NCBI RefSeq assembly: GCF_003073045.1
Contig: NC_037595.1
Location: forward strand, 10,438,345 to 10,502,344
Direction of reading: 5' to 3'
Source: Pomacea canaliculata
Lineage: Eukaryota; Mollusca; Gastropoda; Architaenioglossa; Ampullariidae
Length of the DNA: 64,000 bases
Below are positions 11,836 to 26,200 of this stretch, piece after piece. The notes below the pieces were generated by a model. The model did not search any database and was not told the DNA's origin. It saw nothing but the letters and a program-made list of their open reading frames with translations. The translations under genes and the position numbers were made by a program. Each line of letters opens with the position of its first letter. Position 1 is the first letter of the stretch.

Positions 11836-14800
11836 ATGATACTGGAATACGGGGCTCTTCGCTCCAACGGCAATGTTGCCAGCGAATGGGATGTTAACTG
11901 CAGCCTTCCTGGTGACCCAGAGAAAAGGCTTGGCATCTATGATGATCAGTTCTGGATCTACATCGGAGTTTACGTTGGACTGGTGCTTATTGCAGGTGAC
12001 TCGATGGTCTCAGGGCCACAGTGTGGCCTTGACTTGATTGTCGACCTGATGCGTAAAATCGTCACCTCACTCTTTGTTTCATTGTAGTAGATTTAAACAT
12101 TTTTTTTTCAGTAACTTATTCGTCCCTGTGTATTTAAAAAAGTCTTTTAATATAATATGTCGCTGAAATGAACTCGATAATTGCCGAGGTGTTTAGAAGT
12201 AAATATATACTGTTCGTGAACATTCTGTGATGTGTACATGTGTTTATGTTATGTGAATAAGTCCATACAATTAAGATGATAACATTATATGTCTTAAAAT
12301 AAGTGAATATGCATACACACTTTTTTTTGGTGGTAATTAATCTTTTAAAATGATCTGTAGGTGCATCTTTCTTTGATTAAAGTTATAATACTAAAAATAA
12401 AAGAGATTTGCAGCTGTTATATAAGCATTGCAAAGAAGAGGCATAAAAAATCTTCTGATCAAATTGATTTTGTGTAATTAAGATACTCAAACATTTATAT
12501 CCATTAATATTTGAGTATTCTAAAGTTTCAAATTTTTATACCAACCCCCTACTTTTGATCTCACCATATTTTAAAATTTTCTGCACCTGTTGGTTCTAGT
12601 TCTATAGTATTCTTTGACAAAATGAACAAGTATTTTAACTGACAGTGAAACATTTTGCTTTGCTGGCGTCAGAGTTCCTCAACCCTAGGAACACAACTGT
12701 CTACAATACAGGTAGTAGTAACTGCTTTATGTAGCCACATAAAAAACTGTAAATATAAACTATTATTTTTGCTAAAGGTCTTATGTCAGGACTGACAATG
12801 GGTCTCCTGTCCTTGGACACCACAACTCTGATGGTACTACGAGATGCTGGTACAGAAAAAGAAAAGAAATATGCAGCACGCATCTTGCCCCTTGTGTCTC
12901 GACACCACATGTTGCTGGTGACACTGCTATTGGCAAATGCAGCTGCCGTAGAGGCCATGCCTATATTTTTGGATCGAGTTTCTGATCCCATCACTGCAGT
13001 TGCTGTGTCTGTTACAGCAGTGCTTCTATTTGGAGAGTAAGTGATTGTTACAGTTTTTAAGCAGGAATTTTGTTCTTTTTCAGTATGAAGTAGAACTATG
13101 GTTGTCTAATACATTTTTAATAGCTTAGTAACTGATAGATATGAATGTGTAACTCAGTAATGATGAAGCCAAAAATTAAAAAAAACATGCTTATTCTGTA
13201 GCAACATGGTTTACTTATAATATATAATTAATATTGTAAGAGTTTGACTGCAGATTCGAGTACTTAGCTAGAAGGAAGAACTTTTCATTTTACATCTTCT
13301 GTGTATTTGACATTTAATATCTCAAGGTCTTGCTGTTTACAAGAAATGCATATAATGACTATAAATATAAAGTGTAGAGATCAATGAAAGCAGTCCCTTT
13401 ATACATCTCATGGATGAAAGTTCATGGGTTGCAGTTGGGCGGCGTAATAAGGGCTAAGTCTTGAAAAATTGTGCCAAAAAAGTGATGAGTGAAACATGCT
13501 GATTATTTGGGGTAACAACCCCCTCCCCCCAAAAAAAAAAGAAGAAAAAGAAAACCCCAAATCATATATTTCAGGGTTTAAGATTGTTGTGTGTGTCTAA
13601 ATAAATTACAAATCTGCTGTTGGGATTTGCTGCAGAGTTGTCCCCCAAGCTGTGTGCACACGCTATGGCCTGGCAATAGGTGCAACTCTGGCACCGTAAG
13701 TACTGATAATAAGAATCCAGATAAGCTAATGACATAATTATTACATAAAAACAATCACTGTGTCTCATTGCCATCTGATTACTTAGGTAGAGAAAGTAAA
13801 ATAACAATCATTTAAAATAGAAAAAAGACACACACACAAATCAAAAACATTAAATCATTGCAAGACCTGAAATGTTACTCAAAAAATTTACAGAATCACA
13901 GCATTTGATCAGGGAACCTTAAAGTCTTTGTTTACCAGTGCATTGAACAAAAAGCTCTAGCGTCTATGTAAAAATGAATTGAATAAAAGCTCTGCTCTTT
14001 GAGTCCCATTTCTTTTCTATCTTCAGGCTTGTATATTTTTTAATGGGTATCTTGATCATTATTGTGTGGCCGCTGTCCAAAGTTTTGGATTGCTTACTGG
14101 GTGAAGAACATGGCACATTTTACCGACGAGCTGAATTGAAAGTTCTTGTTGACCTTCATGGAAAAAATCATCATGTGTCTCGAGCTCAGAGTTCAGATGG
14201 AGCTGATGATTGCTTGACTGTTGATGAAATCATGATCATTAAGGTAAACGTAATCCTGTTTATTTTCTATAGTGCATTATTGTATGATAATTGTTTCCAA
14301 GTGCCTTCTGATTTTTTTTGTGTTTTCTGTTTGTCCAGGTTCTGCCTATAGATGTAATCTGCACACATTCCTAATGTCACTTTTGTCCTTGTGTTGACCT
14401 TGATTATTCTCCCAGGGAACATGACTATATGTTATGGCCAAAGCCCAAAATTCGATCCGTTCCCAAATTGGCTGGCTATTTTGCACTTTGGTCAAGAGGT
14501 GTGGCCAAGATCTGATGTACTTGAAATGGCCCATGTATATGCTACTTTGGCCTGCCATTTTGCGACGTGGACATTGGCTGGTTAATTTGTAGTGACATTG
14601 GCTTTCCTAATTTGGTGGACACTTTCTACTTTGGCTGATTTTGGGCTTTGGCTGTAACACACATATATACTGTATATACACGTATATATCTAAAAATGCC
14701 AGATGTCAAATTTTTCTGTCATAAAGGGAGCTTTAGACATGAAGTACAAGACTGTTGCTAACGCCATGGTGCCCATTCAGAAGGTGTTCATGCTGAGTTG

Positions 14801-17800
14801 TGATAATATTCTTGATGATAAGACTATCACAAAGGTATAGAAAGAATAACTGCTTTTAGTAATACATGTTGTAGATCTTAACCATTATATCCTGTAAAGT
14901 GGCTGTCTATACATTTGCAATAGGAATGAGAAAGTAACACAATCAGAATGTTACTGACGTGTAATCAGTTTCATTATTAGCCACATGAAATTGAAACATG
15001 TCACATTATCATGCTGTCTCCAGATTTTAAACATTGGCCACTCAAGGATTCCAGTTTACGCTGGAGAGTGCTCAAATGTGATTGGTCTGCTGTTGACCAA
15101 AACACTTATCGGACTTAACCGTGCCCACACCTTTCGTGTTCAGGACCTCTTGGGTTCCTCATTGTATGCCGGCCAGCCATGTTTGTTGATGATACCATGC
15201 CGCTGTTTGACCTCCTAAACGAGTTTCAGACAGGAAGAAGTGGGTAATGCTGATCTTCTGATGGAACTTTAAAATAGATTTTGCTAGAAACATTTTTTTT
15301 ATAAATAGGTTTCTTTTCTCATGTTCTGGATGACAGAGGCAAATTCAAGTTGAAGGCATACACTGTACTTATCAAAAACATTTACCAAAAGAAAATTGTC
15401 TCTTATGATAATTTGTTAGGGGCTTCAGTTTGATTTTTTTTTTTTTTGCAATTGAGAATGGGAATTTACAGTTTAGAACAAAATACACATTTTTGGTTTT
15501 ACATCTTTTTAATATTTATATATTTATTTTCTATGACATAAAAGATATGAATTGTAGATTTAGCAGATCCTTGGCTATAGTTAAAGTATTTTATTAGCTT
15601 AAGCTGGCAAAAGACGTATTTTGGACTTTTATTAGCTTTTAGTAATAGACGTATTATGGACTGAATTTATTTTTGTTTCTAGGTCACTTAGCCATGGTGA
15701 GAAAGACAGTTCCTGTTGTTGCTGAAGATTTAACAGTATCTGAAAAAGCACCCTTGTTAATGGCTGAGGAACAGCCACTTCAAGTTGACACTGTAAAAAT
15801 CTTGTTTTGTATTTCAAAACCAAAACTTATTTTCTATTTCACACTTTTCTTCCAAATATTTTCAGTTGGGAATGGTGCCAGGTGGGGGTGACAAACTTCA
15901 CTTCATGGGATTTATCATCTATTTATCTGTTGTCTAAAGCAGTAAAACCTCTTTATTAATACCTTCCCGATTAGGACATTATTTTAGTTACAATCTTAAA
16001 ATTTTCATTTATTTTGCTATATAAATGTCATCTCTATTAGTTACTTCCCCAACCTGACTTATGACTGTCAGTTTATACTCTTTTATTGATAAAAATTAAG
16101 TACATTTTAAAATATACTGCTTCTAGCCCTTTTCTAACCCTGTATTATAATTTTCTGCAGAAATCTTATAAACTAAATTAAATATACAATTGAAACCTCC
16201 CTATTGAGACTTAAAATCCACCAAAATCATTTTTGATTATTATTACCTATTGAATATTGCATAACGATGTCCCTCTGCCTAACTGGATGGATGAGTCTGC
16301 GCTCTGTTGTATTTTTGTCTTATTTGATGTCTGCTTCATAATAGTTTTCTTGTTTCGTGTTTTTTGATATGCTTCTGTAATGCATTTGGATTTTGGTGTC
16401 CCTTTGGTCTTCGTCGATGGTTTTGAATCTATTTTGACATGGAGACTTTGTGATTGACAAGTTCACTTGACCATGGCTACTGTTCTGTTGACCTCTGTTG
16501 TGCAGTGGACTTTTGCTTGTGTTAAGGCTTATTTGTCGTTCCAGTGTGACCTGGACCATCTGTAGGATGTGATGCTTGGAGTTATGTCTATTGTAGATGT
16601 GTCTTTCTGCTTGTTTGTTATGTGTACTGCAGAATGTAGTTTATAGTGTATGTATATACTATCCTTTGGCATGGTAGGGTGGGTAATTAGTGTTTTACGC
16701 CAACCAGCCATTAAGACTGTATTACGGCAAGGCAGTCAGCCCTATAAATGGATGCCACATGCAGAGAAAGAACCTATGGCATGTAGTACTTAGTCTGCTA
16801 CAACCTACACCCTTCTGTTATGTCACCAGCTTATTTTGACTTTGCCTGTTGTGGAGCACCCTTGAACTTACCTGACAGATACAGATAGGGTGCTATATAA
16901 GCAAGATTTACTGGAACTGTGGTGTAGATAAGAGCATTTGTAGCCTCACTTTCAGTTCTTCCACTGCATTGAGCAAGCTGGGAGCAAATACAGACTGCAT
17001 ATCTTGTCCTGCAATTCTATAGACGTCCTGCCATTCTATAGACATGATATTTGCATGTTCTGTTGCATGCATCTGCATAAATGTTATTATTCTGTTTGTG
17101 TTTTTATATTTATTCATCATGCTTTTTGATGATGGGATAAAGCACTCTGGAAATTTACTTTAGTATTTAATTATTATTGATATGTACTGTTAATACTTAT
17201 ATGATTATTGTAATTTCAGTTATTTTCTTTTTATATTTTACACAAGTATTAGACCTATGAATAGTGATCAAGGTCTTTTTTCTATAGGTTTGTACAGCAG
17301 TAGTCACCATCTTATTCTATTTGAAACACTTGTTAAATGATTTATATTTGAAAGGGGTGACTTGATAGAAATAATTGTATTAAAAGCATCTCTAAAATTG
17401 AAATTTTAGTATCGGTCTGTTGGTTTGCAGGTTCAGGAGATTGTGGGCATAATCACCTTGGAAGATGTAATTGAACAATTACTTCAGGAGGAGATTACTG
17501 ACGAGACAGATGTGATACCTTTTCAGGAAGTAGGCAGTGCTCTACAGATAACCATGGCAAAAGCAGTCAACAGGCACAGGACAACAAAGGTATTATTTTG
17601 GGAACATAAAGCCTAAGGATCTACCTTCATTATGTTGTGTCCCAGACACGCTGAACTACCTACAGTTTACTGCCCCCATGAACTAAAAGACCTTCACTTT
17701 TTGCTGTGGGTTGGAATAGGATGTTGTTTCCCTTTGCTAGCTGCTTCATATACATGAGCACGATAATTTTGAAACAACAAAGCAAAAGTTTATTCCTTGT

Positions 17801-18059
17801 AATACATCATGCAACTCAAAATGCCAGCTCAGGCATTGTACCATTGTACTTAAGAAAGAAGAACAGTGCATCAGGAAAAGATTATTGTGGCTGAAGAGGT
17901 AACAATATTTAGGATATAAGCATTAAGACATTTTAGCATTCATGAGAACCAATATATATGTTCCAGGGACTGCTACGAAGCAAAAGCCAGCCAAACACAT
18001 CGTTTGTGAATAACCACACGTCACCTCATTTGTCAGCCTCTCAGCCGCAGTTTTTTTGA
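11836..18059 (+). CDS. short CNNM/DUF21-family metal transporter
   Basis: Membrane protein of about 460 residues, CNNM (ancient conserved domain)/CorC family, thought to move or regulate Mg2+ and other divalent metals. Exons: 11836-11995, 12778-13036, 13636-13695, 14027-14243, 14727-14834, 15024-15239, 15683-15792, 17431-17589 and 17967-18059. The DUF21 domain (about residues 37-175) has four hydrophobic segments with the family motifs LMSGLTMGLLSLD and GEVVPQAVCTRYGLAIGA. A CBS pair follows: VANAMVPIQKVFML, ILNIGHSRIPVYAG, then VQEIVGIITLEDVIEQLL. It ends ASQPQFF. There is no long extracellular N-terminal region and no cyclic-nucleotide-like domain, so it resembles plant DUF21 and yeast Mam3 proteins more than vertebrate CNNM2/4. 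Exon 6 (216 nt) is one base short: the frame slips between DLLGSSLYA and AMFVDDTMPLFDLLNEFQ. One added base makes the whole CDS divisible by three. Confidence 0.92.
14431..14658. mobile_element. MITE-like non-autonomous DNA transposon
   Basis: About 228 bases in intron 4 of the CNNM-like gene, bounded by inverted repeats of 21 bases matching at 19: GTTATGGCCAAAGCCCAAAAT at 14431-14451 and its complement with GTTACAGCC... at 14638-14658. The interior repeats TTTGGC/TTGGCT-like words in both orientations and has no coding capacity. No clean target-site duplication was seen; both flanks are TA-rich. Superfamily not assigned. Confidence 0.7.
16690..16910. mobile_element. SINE-related dispersed repeat
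   Basis: Lies in intron 7 of the CNNM-like gene. The stretch TTACGGCAAGGCA..CAG followed by GCCACATGCAGAGAAAGAA (about 16723-16770) closely matches the 3' body of the SINE at 20477-20615, in the same orientation. A GCTATATAAG word near 16890 resembles the terminal motif of other invertebrate SINEs. The limits are approximate. Confidence 0.5.
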
Positions 18060-20229
18060 GCATCATCGAATAGAACAAGCAGCAAATGCAGAAAATGATT
18101 TAGCTGTAAGCACAAAGGATCTTCTAGCCGAAGCATCTTTTGAGTACTTCTGAATTTATGCAGAAGATTTTCCCTGCTCTCAAAAATAGAGAATGTGTAC
18201 TGGAGAGAGAATTAACCAATACTGGAAGGTGATAAAGGTCTTACTAGGGAGGAAGTTGATGGCTTCTATCTTTTGTAAAATCACATGGCTGATCCCATTT
18301 TGCTATGTATAAACAAGAGACAAATATACAGCTTTGATGTTATTGTCAAGAACATTGTACTGAAATGAGTTTCATTTCTTCTTCACTTTTTTGGTTAATT
18401 TTATTTTTTAGAAATGCATACGATGTCCTTCATTGTTTTATTATCATGACCATTGGGGTTTGGTAACGTTAGAATTTTGAGCCACAAATACATGTACATA
18501 TCTGAAAAAGTAGTGTTTCTCACTTGATGAACTCCACTTGCTTTATTCCTTTTTTTAAATACATTACTTTTTGATAGTGATATATCAGCATGTGTATGCA
18601 TGCATTTGACTATACAGGTTTGTGTAAATACTTATATATGTGTAAGTATATATTTATATATATATAGAGAGAGAAATTTATGGGGGTGAAATGTGAAGAT
18701 TTTTATTGTTATTATATTTATTCTATGTTATTCTGAAGAATTATTGCTACAGTACCAATAATTCTAAATATTTAAAAGATGTATTGCTCTATTGCCTGCA
18801 TTTAAATTTCTACTTTATATTTTTTACTAATGTCTTGTTTCATCTAAGTAGTTTTAAAGACTACTAAAAGAAATAAAACTTTTCAATGCCCAGTGACGGT
18901 AGTTGTGTGTTCTTCATATAGCGATGACAACACTGTAGAGTCCATAGACTTCTTGCAGCAGCTACAGCTACCGCAAAATAGTGTTTAAATTTGTTCATCA
19001 GCTTTATGATATTTATGTGCTTGCATCTATTAGCATACCAGCACAGGTGTACTTACATGCACATAGAGTTAATACTTGAATAAATTTATGCTGCTTGATA
19101 TTATTGCACAAACCTTCAACAATGCCTCTGACATTCATTAAACAACAGGACAACTATCATGATTTTAGAAAAAAATTTATTGTAAAATATCTTTCCTGCA
19201 ACAATTTTGCTCTAACTAAAACTGAGCTTTTCTTGTATTATTTTGATTAAAAGATTTCAGAGTATCACTCCCAGAATAGAATTTGAGTGGTTGGAATAGG
19301 TAGTCTCCCTTGCTTCAGGCAAAATCGGTTTTGAAATTTAAAAAACAGCAACTTAGAATTGGGAATGATATAGACATGTATATATAAAACGTTGTTCAAA
19401 CTACTGTATAGGGTAATCAGTGCAAGAAAATTGGGTAGGAGTGGGGTGGTAATGGTGAAAAGGTTTTTGTACATTAAAGAAAACCAATGTTAAAAGTATT
19501 GCTAGGCAATGCATGTAGTTCCATTAATGGCATCCCCTTTCGGGAGGTGGGTGTGTACACGCAGTGTTATTTACAAGAGATATCTCTTTTTTTTACTGTT
19601 ATTATGTGCATTTGAACCTTCCTATAAAAAATGTTATCTCCCACTTATAGGGAACAAAGCAAAACAAAGAATTTTAAGATATAAACGTTCGCTTGAGCTG
19701 TCCTGTCTGGTTATTTCAGAAAAGTTGAACAATTCGTATTGTATCCTAAGATCTGAAGAAAATGACGTGATCCTAGAGAAAGGTTGGTCACATTTTGCAA
19801 GGAAAAATAGAGTTGGGTGTAAAAATAAAAACTTAAAACATAACTTTAGAAAGAAACATGTGCACAACAGTCAGTGACATTAAACTTGTGTTTCAGTATC
19901 AAGAAATGAATGTGTGGCCACTGTTTATTAGAAAAAAACAGCCTTCACTACACTGCCACATTTAGATTGTGTGTCAAAGATATTTTTAAACAACTGTACA
20001 TCGACAGGGTCATTAAAAGTGCATAGTTTATCTGATATGTGAAAGGTAACTGCTTACACTTCAAAAGGGAAGGGGGGCTACAGTCCGCTACAGCGGCTGT
20101 TTAACATTTGAAAAGTCATTTGAAAATCTTTTGATCCGTGGTTGAAGGGTTTAAAAGGAATGTTATAGTTTGTAACGTGAAAAGTTAATAACACAACGAG
20201 AACGGCGAGGGTTTTGCGACGAAGGTTCC
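18060..20229. other. 3' flank and intergenic, CNNM-like gene to BRICHOS protein 1
   Basis: Convergent spacer with no gene recognised. AATAAA at 18872-18877 is a candidate poly(A) signal for the CNNM-like gene. TTTATT at 19924-19929 reads AATAAA on the minus strand, about 300 bases past the stop of BRICHOS protein 1. An open frame at 19509-19877 (+) has no recognisable motif. Confidence 0.4.
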
Positions 20230-23200
20230 TTACACCTTGATGTAGCGGGTCCCTTGGACCACCTCTGCAACACATAATCAGGTGATTAGAGGAACAAGAG
20301 CAGTACAAATCACGCCAAATAGAAAGGTTTCAGGAAATTGAACGATCAAGTGCATAATTTTGAGCAGAACTACTCGTAGCTGTACGAGTTGGTGCTTTGA
20401 AGATACAAAGGTCAGTGACGGCGGTACGGGTGGGCACCTCATACCCCTTTACCCATCCCCGGTTCCGCAACAAAGGGGTTGGGACTGGCGTTTTACGGCA
20501 AGGCAAACAGATGTCACATGCAAATAAAGAATAGACGAGACGAGAGATGAACCCACGACAGCCAACTTCGCTGTATATCGGTGACAGGCGCTAACCATTG
20601 CGCACAGGACTGCCCTCCGCAACGAAGGAGAGTCCCCAAAATATTTTTTCTTTGTTTAAGCTGCTTAGTGTAAACAACATGCTTATTGTATCTATTTTTA
20701 CTATCTGATTTTTCTCCAGTTTTGTATTTTCCAGTACATTTGATGTCATTACAGGCTTAATAGGTCTTCAAATTGCCGTTGGAATTGTTGACTAGAAAAT
20801 GAAAATGAAATATTTGATTTCCTCGCCTTTGGCGCCGGAAATCCTTTGTATGCTGCTGTGAAACTGCAAAGCCGCCATATGCCATTAAAAAGATACGAAC
20901 TACAAATATTCAGCTTTCCAGGATAATGCGGACGGTATCTGCATTTAACCGATCCCTTCAGAGCTCTTTCTATCCCCTTTCCATTTCTGTCTGCATGGCT
21001 GCTCATGTGGGTCAGTAACTATATGTGCACATGCATGGGTTTAGGGCTCCATCTCATATGTTGTCACTACTACAATATACTATATAACTGCGCTACTTTG
21101 CATTTAAAAATTATTATTTTCCTGCTGACGGAGTGTGTTCTACACTGATTCTGGCTTTGTATTGTTTCAGTAGGAACAATAACACCACAGGAAGTATATA
21201 TATAGATGTACATGAATACGTTATGACCACCATCCACAGAATCCCCAACCACATCACTGACAAGAGCTGATTAATCGCATGAGCTGACCTGTTTCTTGCA
21301 CTTCAACGACCCAGTAGAAAGAAGTGGCTTGGCCGTCCTTGATGCAGTGTCCCTCGATGTACTCGCCGCCGAAGTACTGCAGCACATCCACCTCCATCGG
21401 GGGCTGCACCACGCGCAGTGTGCGATGTGGCTCGTGCTCTTTGTCCTAGAAAAGCATTTCTGGACACTCAGGATCACCTCACATCTTTGACTTCATTCCA
21501 CTCTTGCATGTCTATGCATATATGGATATATATACAAGTGTACATTTACTTGTGGGTGCACAAGTGCGTTCGTGTATGCGTGCAAGTGTAGAGTATACTT
21601 GCAATTGTGCGTGTATGCCTGTGTGTGTGGATGTATGCAAAGGAATAAGAATAAGAATGATGGATTAAGACAGTGTGCCAGCTAGGCCAGCACATTATTT
21701 TGCACATCTCAAAAGGTACTCTGCACTTCTGTATAGCTCAATAAGGATTAAATACATAATACACGTTCTGTCCTCTAAAGCAAGAAACTGTTGACCTTTG
21801 CTTGTAATTTCTTTTCTCAGGTGTGAATTCACTTTACTTTTAAAAAAAAACCTGAATACAGACACAATCGCGGTGTACTCCGGGTCATCAAAATACAGCA
21901 GTCAGCTCATTATCGTACACCAGCACTATTGTGGAGTTAAAAAAACAAACTTAGAGACCTACGGATCTACGTGTTGAGTTCAGTGACCTGCTTCTAACAC
22001 CCGGATCTCACGGATCCAAACCCCGCTTACCTCATATTCCTGCCAGCGTGCGTATCCCTCAGAGAAAGTTTCCTCCAGACGATCGATGTAGCACGTCTGC
22101 TCCGTAGCATTCAGGAAAGCAATCAAGCGCTGGAACAAAACAACAACAGCAACAATAATAACAATCACTGTATCAGACGGCGGCAAAGGTGTCTATAGTC
22201 TCACAGAAATGTCCTCTACATTACAATGGAGAGGTCAGCACTGTAAGATTTAAATAATATTGTAATAAAGGAGAGGGAGGGTGTGTGTGGGTGAGGAGGG
22301 GAGACAAGGACCCACAAAACTCCTACTCACACGGTTGTAGTCGTGGATGATCCTCATCACGTCGCTGCCGTCTTCCTGGGGCTGAACTGTGATGAGCTGG
22401 TTGGCGTGATCCACCTTCACGTGCTCGGGAATGCGACTGTCCTTGGCACTGCAGAAGGTGCTCCAGCCCTGAACACAGCATGGCAGGCTAGACGTGGACG
22501 ACGAGCGAATGAGTATGGGCACGCAAATAAGAGAGAGAGTGTGTGTGTGAAAGAGAGATAGAGTAAAAGATTTCAAATTAGCTTCTGTAGAAACAATCCA
22601 CTTTTTTGGGAGGGAGGAGGGAGAGTAATGGATGTCGTCGCGAGGAAGCGATTTCTTGTTCTTTCCTCTTTTTTGTGTGAAGGCATAAAGGGTTTTCAGT
22701 TCGTAAAGTTCTTGATCACCAAAACCAAGGAGTATATTGTGGCCGAGGCAGCATGAGATACAGTCTTCAGCATTTAAAATTCTAATAATACTATTTTCTC
22801 GTGGGACATATCTTGCATAATGAAGATTACAGTTCCGCCCACTATATTCATCCATGCACTTTATTTTTACGGTGTCCATTGTTTGCTGACGTTTATGTTA
22901 ATTGTATGATTGTCTGCAGTTTTGTTTGTGTTCATTCGTGTTCAGAACATGTAGCTCATTATTCACAAGGGAAATGCGCTTTACAAATAATAATATTCTG
23001 GCCACACTATCTGTGTTTGGTTGGGTGACGAGGAAAACACTCGAGGTGCTTGTCAGACGGGATACACCTCTCATCTGCATACAATCGGGTGGAAGCACTT
23101 GCTGAGTCTGGTCGGTTATCTAAATCATTTCTGGATACGTAGGTAGTGCAGGCCACCGTGTTGGACAAACTTCTGTCCTGCATATCATTGACCGTTTATT

Positions 23201-26200
23201 AGCCTTCACGGACTAAAGTGCTGGTTTTCTTCAGAAGACTGAAAATGGGGTTTCTTCGCTTCCACCAGGGTAAACGTTGAGTCAAATATTGCCGTGAAGC
23301 TCTCAATATCAACGTCAATAGGGAAATGCATCTTCACATTCACACCAGTTTGTAACCATACGATATATTGTCATTATACCATTACACCACTGAATAGAAG
23401 ATAAATATGAAAGACAGGGTAAGGTGATCCACTTACGTTTGTTGCCCATAAGGCTATAAGATTCTTTACCTTTGTTAATTATATACCATTATGTATTACC
23501 CTCTTTTTTAACATTGTAGAATCACAGGTGCAGGATAATCGACTAAATTACAGTTAATAATACAGGATTAGTCAAAATTATGTTAACAATAATACGGCTG
23601 TGGTAGTATCTATTCCCCGTGGAATATGTGTGTCCGGGCTTTAAATTATATTGTTGCCTACTGATATTAATTTTGTGTGTCGAGCACGATGGCGAACAGG
23701 TTGAGACTGCCCTGTAAATCGTTTTGTCTTGTTTTGTTAATAATTGGTTTCTACAATTTAAGCGTTACCATAATTTTGACTAACCCTCTAAATTCAAGAA
23801 AAGTTTATGAGGACCATGCAAGAGTTTCCAACCTTCCTGAATTTGAACCTGTACACCAGGCAGATGGTGCCGGCAGCCAGCAGGGCCAGCATAAGGATGC
23901 TCAAGGTAACGCAGCAGGCCACGTGACGTCCGTCTGCGTCTGCGCCGTTGGCGGCAGGCACAGGTAAGGGTCCGTTACTGCGGCTGGTCTCAACGGTCAC
24001 ATCGGAGGGGAATGCCTCCTTCTTCTTCTCATCCAAAGGATCCTACGCGAGCAGAATGCAGAAAAAAGCTTTCAAGTTAGCGATTTGAGTGACGCAGCAG
24101 AGCCATTAAATGCTTTCTTTCTTTCTGATGCTCGCCCATGCTCGTTCTCGCAGCAAGGACACTTGCACACGCACGCACGCACACACACATTACACGCACG
24201 CACACACACATCACACGCACGCAGGCCCACACGCAGAGCAACTACGAGGCACGTCACTGAAACTAGATTAACCAGTGATTACTCACACAAAAAAGCGCGT
24301 AAATATTTAATTGATTCAATCTTTCAACGCTTCACTGCACAAGGTGAGATGAAAAGATATTAATTGGAAATGCAGGCATAAAAACGTTGATTTTCATTCA
24401 ACGCTGCAAGTGCCACCACCACATCCCCATTCCACACTTTGTACACACCACTACCACTCCTAGCCACTACAAAGCCTAATCCACCACCACTACGTAACCA
24501 CAATTCACTACTACTAATAATAATAAGCCTAACGCTAACCACTACTAAACCTAACCTTAATACTCAAGCTCTACTAAATGTAATTCTAGTGCACTACTAC
24601 CACTACCAAGCATATCCACAACCCACTACCACTACGTATAACTACTTGAAAAAAAAAAAAAGCCGAAATTCCCTGATCTGTTTAATGTACGACTATTCCG
24701 TTCCTGCAATTATTAAAGTCCAAAATCACGCAATTGATTTGAAATATAATGTCCCGTGCTATGGTGCCATCACATGAAAGATTTTAATCGGAAACGTTGT
24801 TCTTCCCAATAATTCATCCCTACAGCGCCTTCACCTCCACTTTTACGAAATATCTTAACCTACGAATACTCCAAAACACTTCTAGGCCCTATATATATGT
24901 ATTTAAATAATCAGTTTTACAGAAACATTGCAGAACAAAAATTTATAATTTTCTTCATTTATGTGTTTTAAATAAGATAAAACTCTTGAAATATTCTTTT
25001 CCAGACTCTCGGAGAATCCGGCAAAGATCATCCGACTAAGGTTTTCACAAGGTTCCTACTAGCAAATGCCTAACAACAGTTTGTTGGTTTTTTATTTCTG
25101 GTTTTCGAATAGCTGTCACATAAAACATACCAACTGGAGCTAGGTGTTTGAAAGAGATATGCTAATGAGCGTTGCTAAGAAGCCAGAACCGTTAAGCAAT
25201 AAGGCAATAACTGGGAGTGTTGTGGTTACTCGTGCTGCAGTCTTACACATCACCTGCCCGCCACCTGCCTGCCGTCGGCATCAGACTGTACACTACAAGC
25301 CTCATCAAATCTTCATGCTGTTTGCTATCACTGGTGCCCAGTGAGTCATCAAAACAATCAACAAGATGGAATCAAGGAATGACCGTGAGAATTTCAGAAT
25401 GGAGGAAAGGGGTGGAGGGGGGGGGGGGAGAAGAAAAGATAGAGAAATGGGGGGATGAAAGGGTAGATGAAATAATGTAGTCATCATGAGGGAAAACAAG
25501 GCATGATGTCCACAATAAAGAGAACGTTGCAACACACTCGAGTACTGTCCTACTGAACAATATCAGCAGCTGAACCACGCCCTAAATCACCTTTGCCACA
25601 TGATTCTGCAAACTACAGAACCTGGAAATAGAACTGATAAAAAAAGAACAGCAGTCACCTTTTCTTTATAATCAAAATTTTTCTCACAACTGGTTTCGAA
25701 ACTAACAGCTGTCTTGAAACAGAATTTGTTACTGTAGACTATTTTCCCGTCTTTTGCATGTGTTGAGCGAAGCAATATTTCAGAGATCAAACTCATGGAA
25801 ACAGAAACTAGACGACAGTAAACGTGTCCACCCAATGACTAATTGCTAATCTCACATCTACATTCTGAGTTTTCTGCACCGACCACTCGCATCATTCTCA
25901 TCCTTAGTTCCCACAGGTTTGTCTGATGCTAGTCAGCCTTCTCTCATCTTAAAAACGAGTTTGCTCTTTCATTAGTCCGACGGCGATCTCGGAGATTAGA
26001 GCTTTGAGTTAAGGACAGCCCACCCGCGTTTGTTCTCATCATGGATGTATAGCTTTGAACTGTTTGAAGACGAATTATCAGTAGCCAAAGCCCCCAGTTC
26101 ATTTACGTTTTAACTATCAACATCAAGAAGAACAGACGATGTGAACTCTCGTGTTGGCGGTTTTCATTGAGCGGAGACTAACCAGCGCGGATCCACAATT

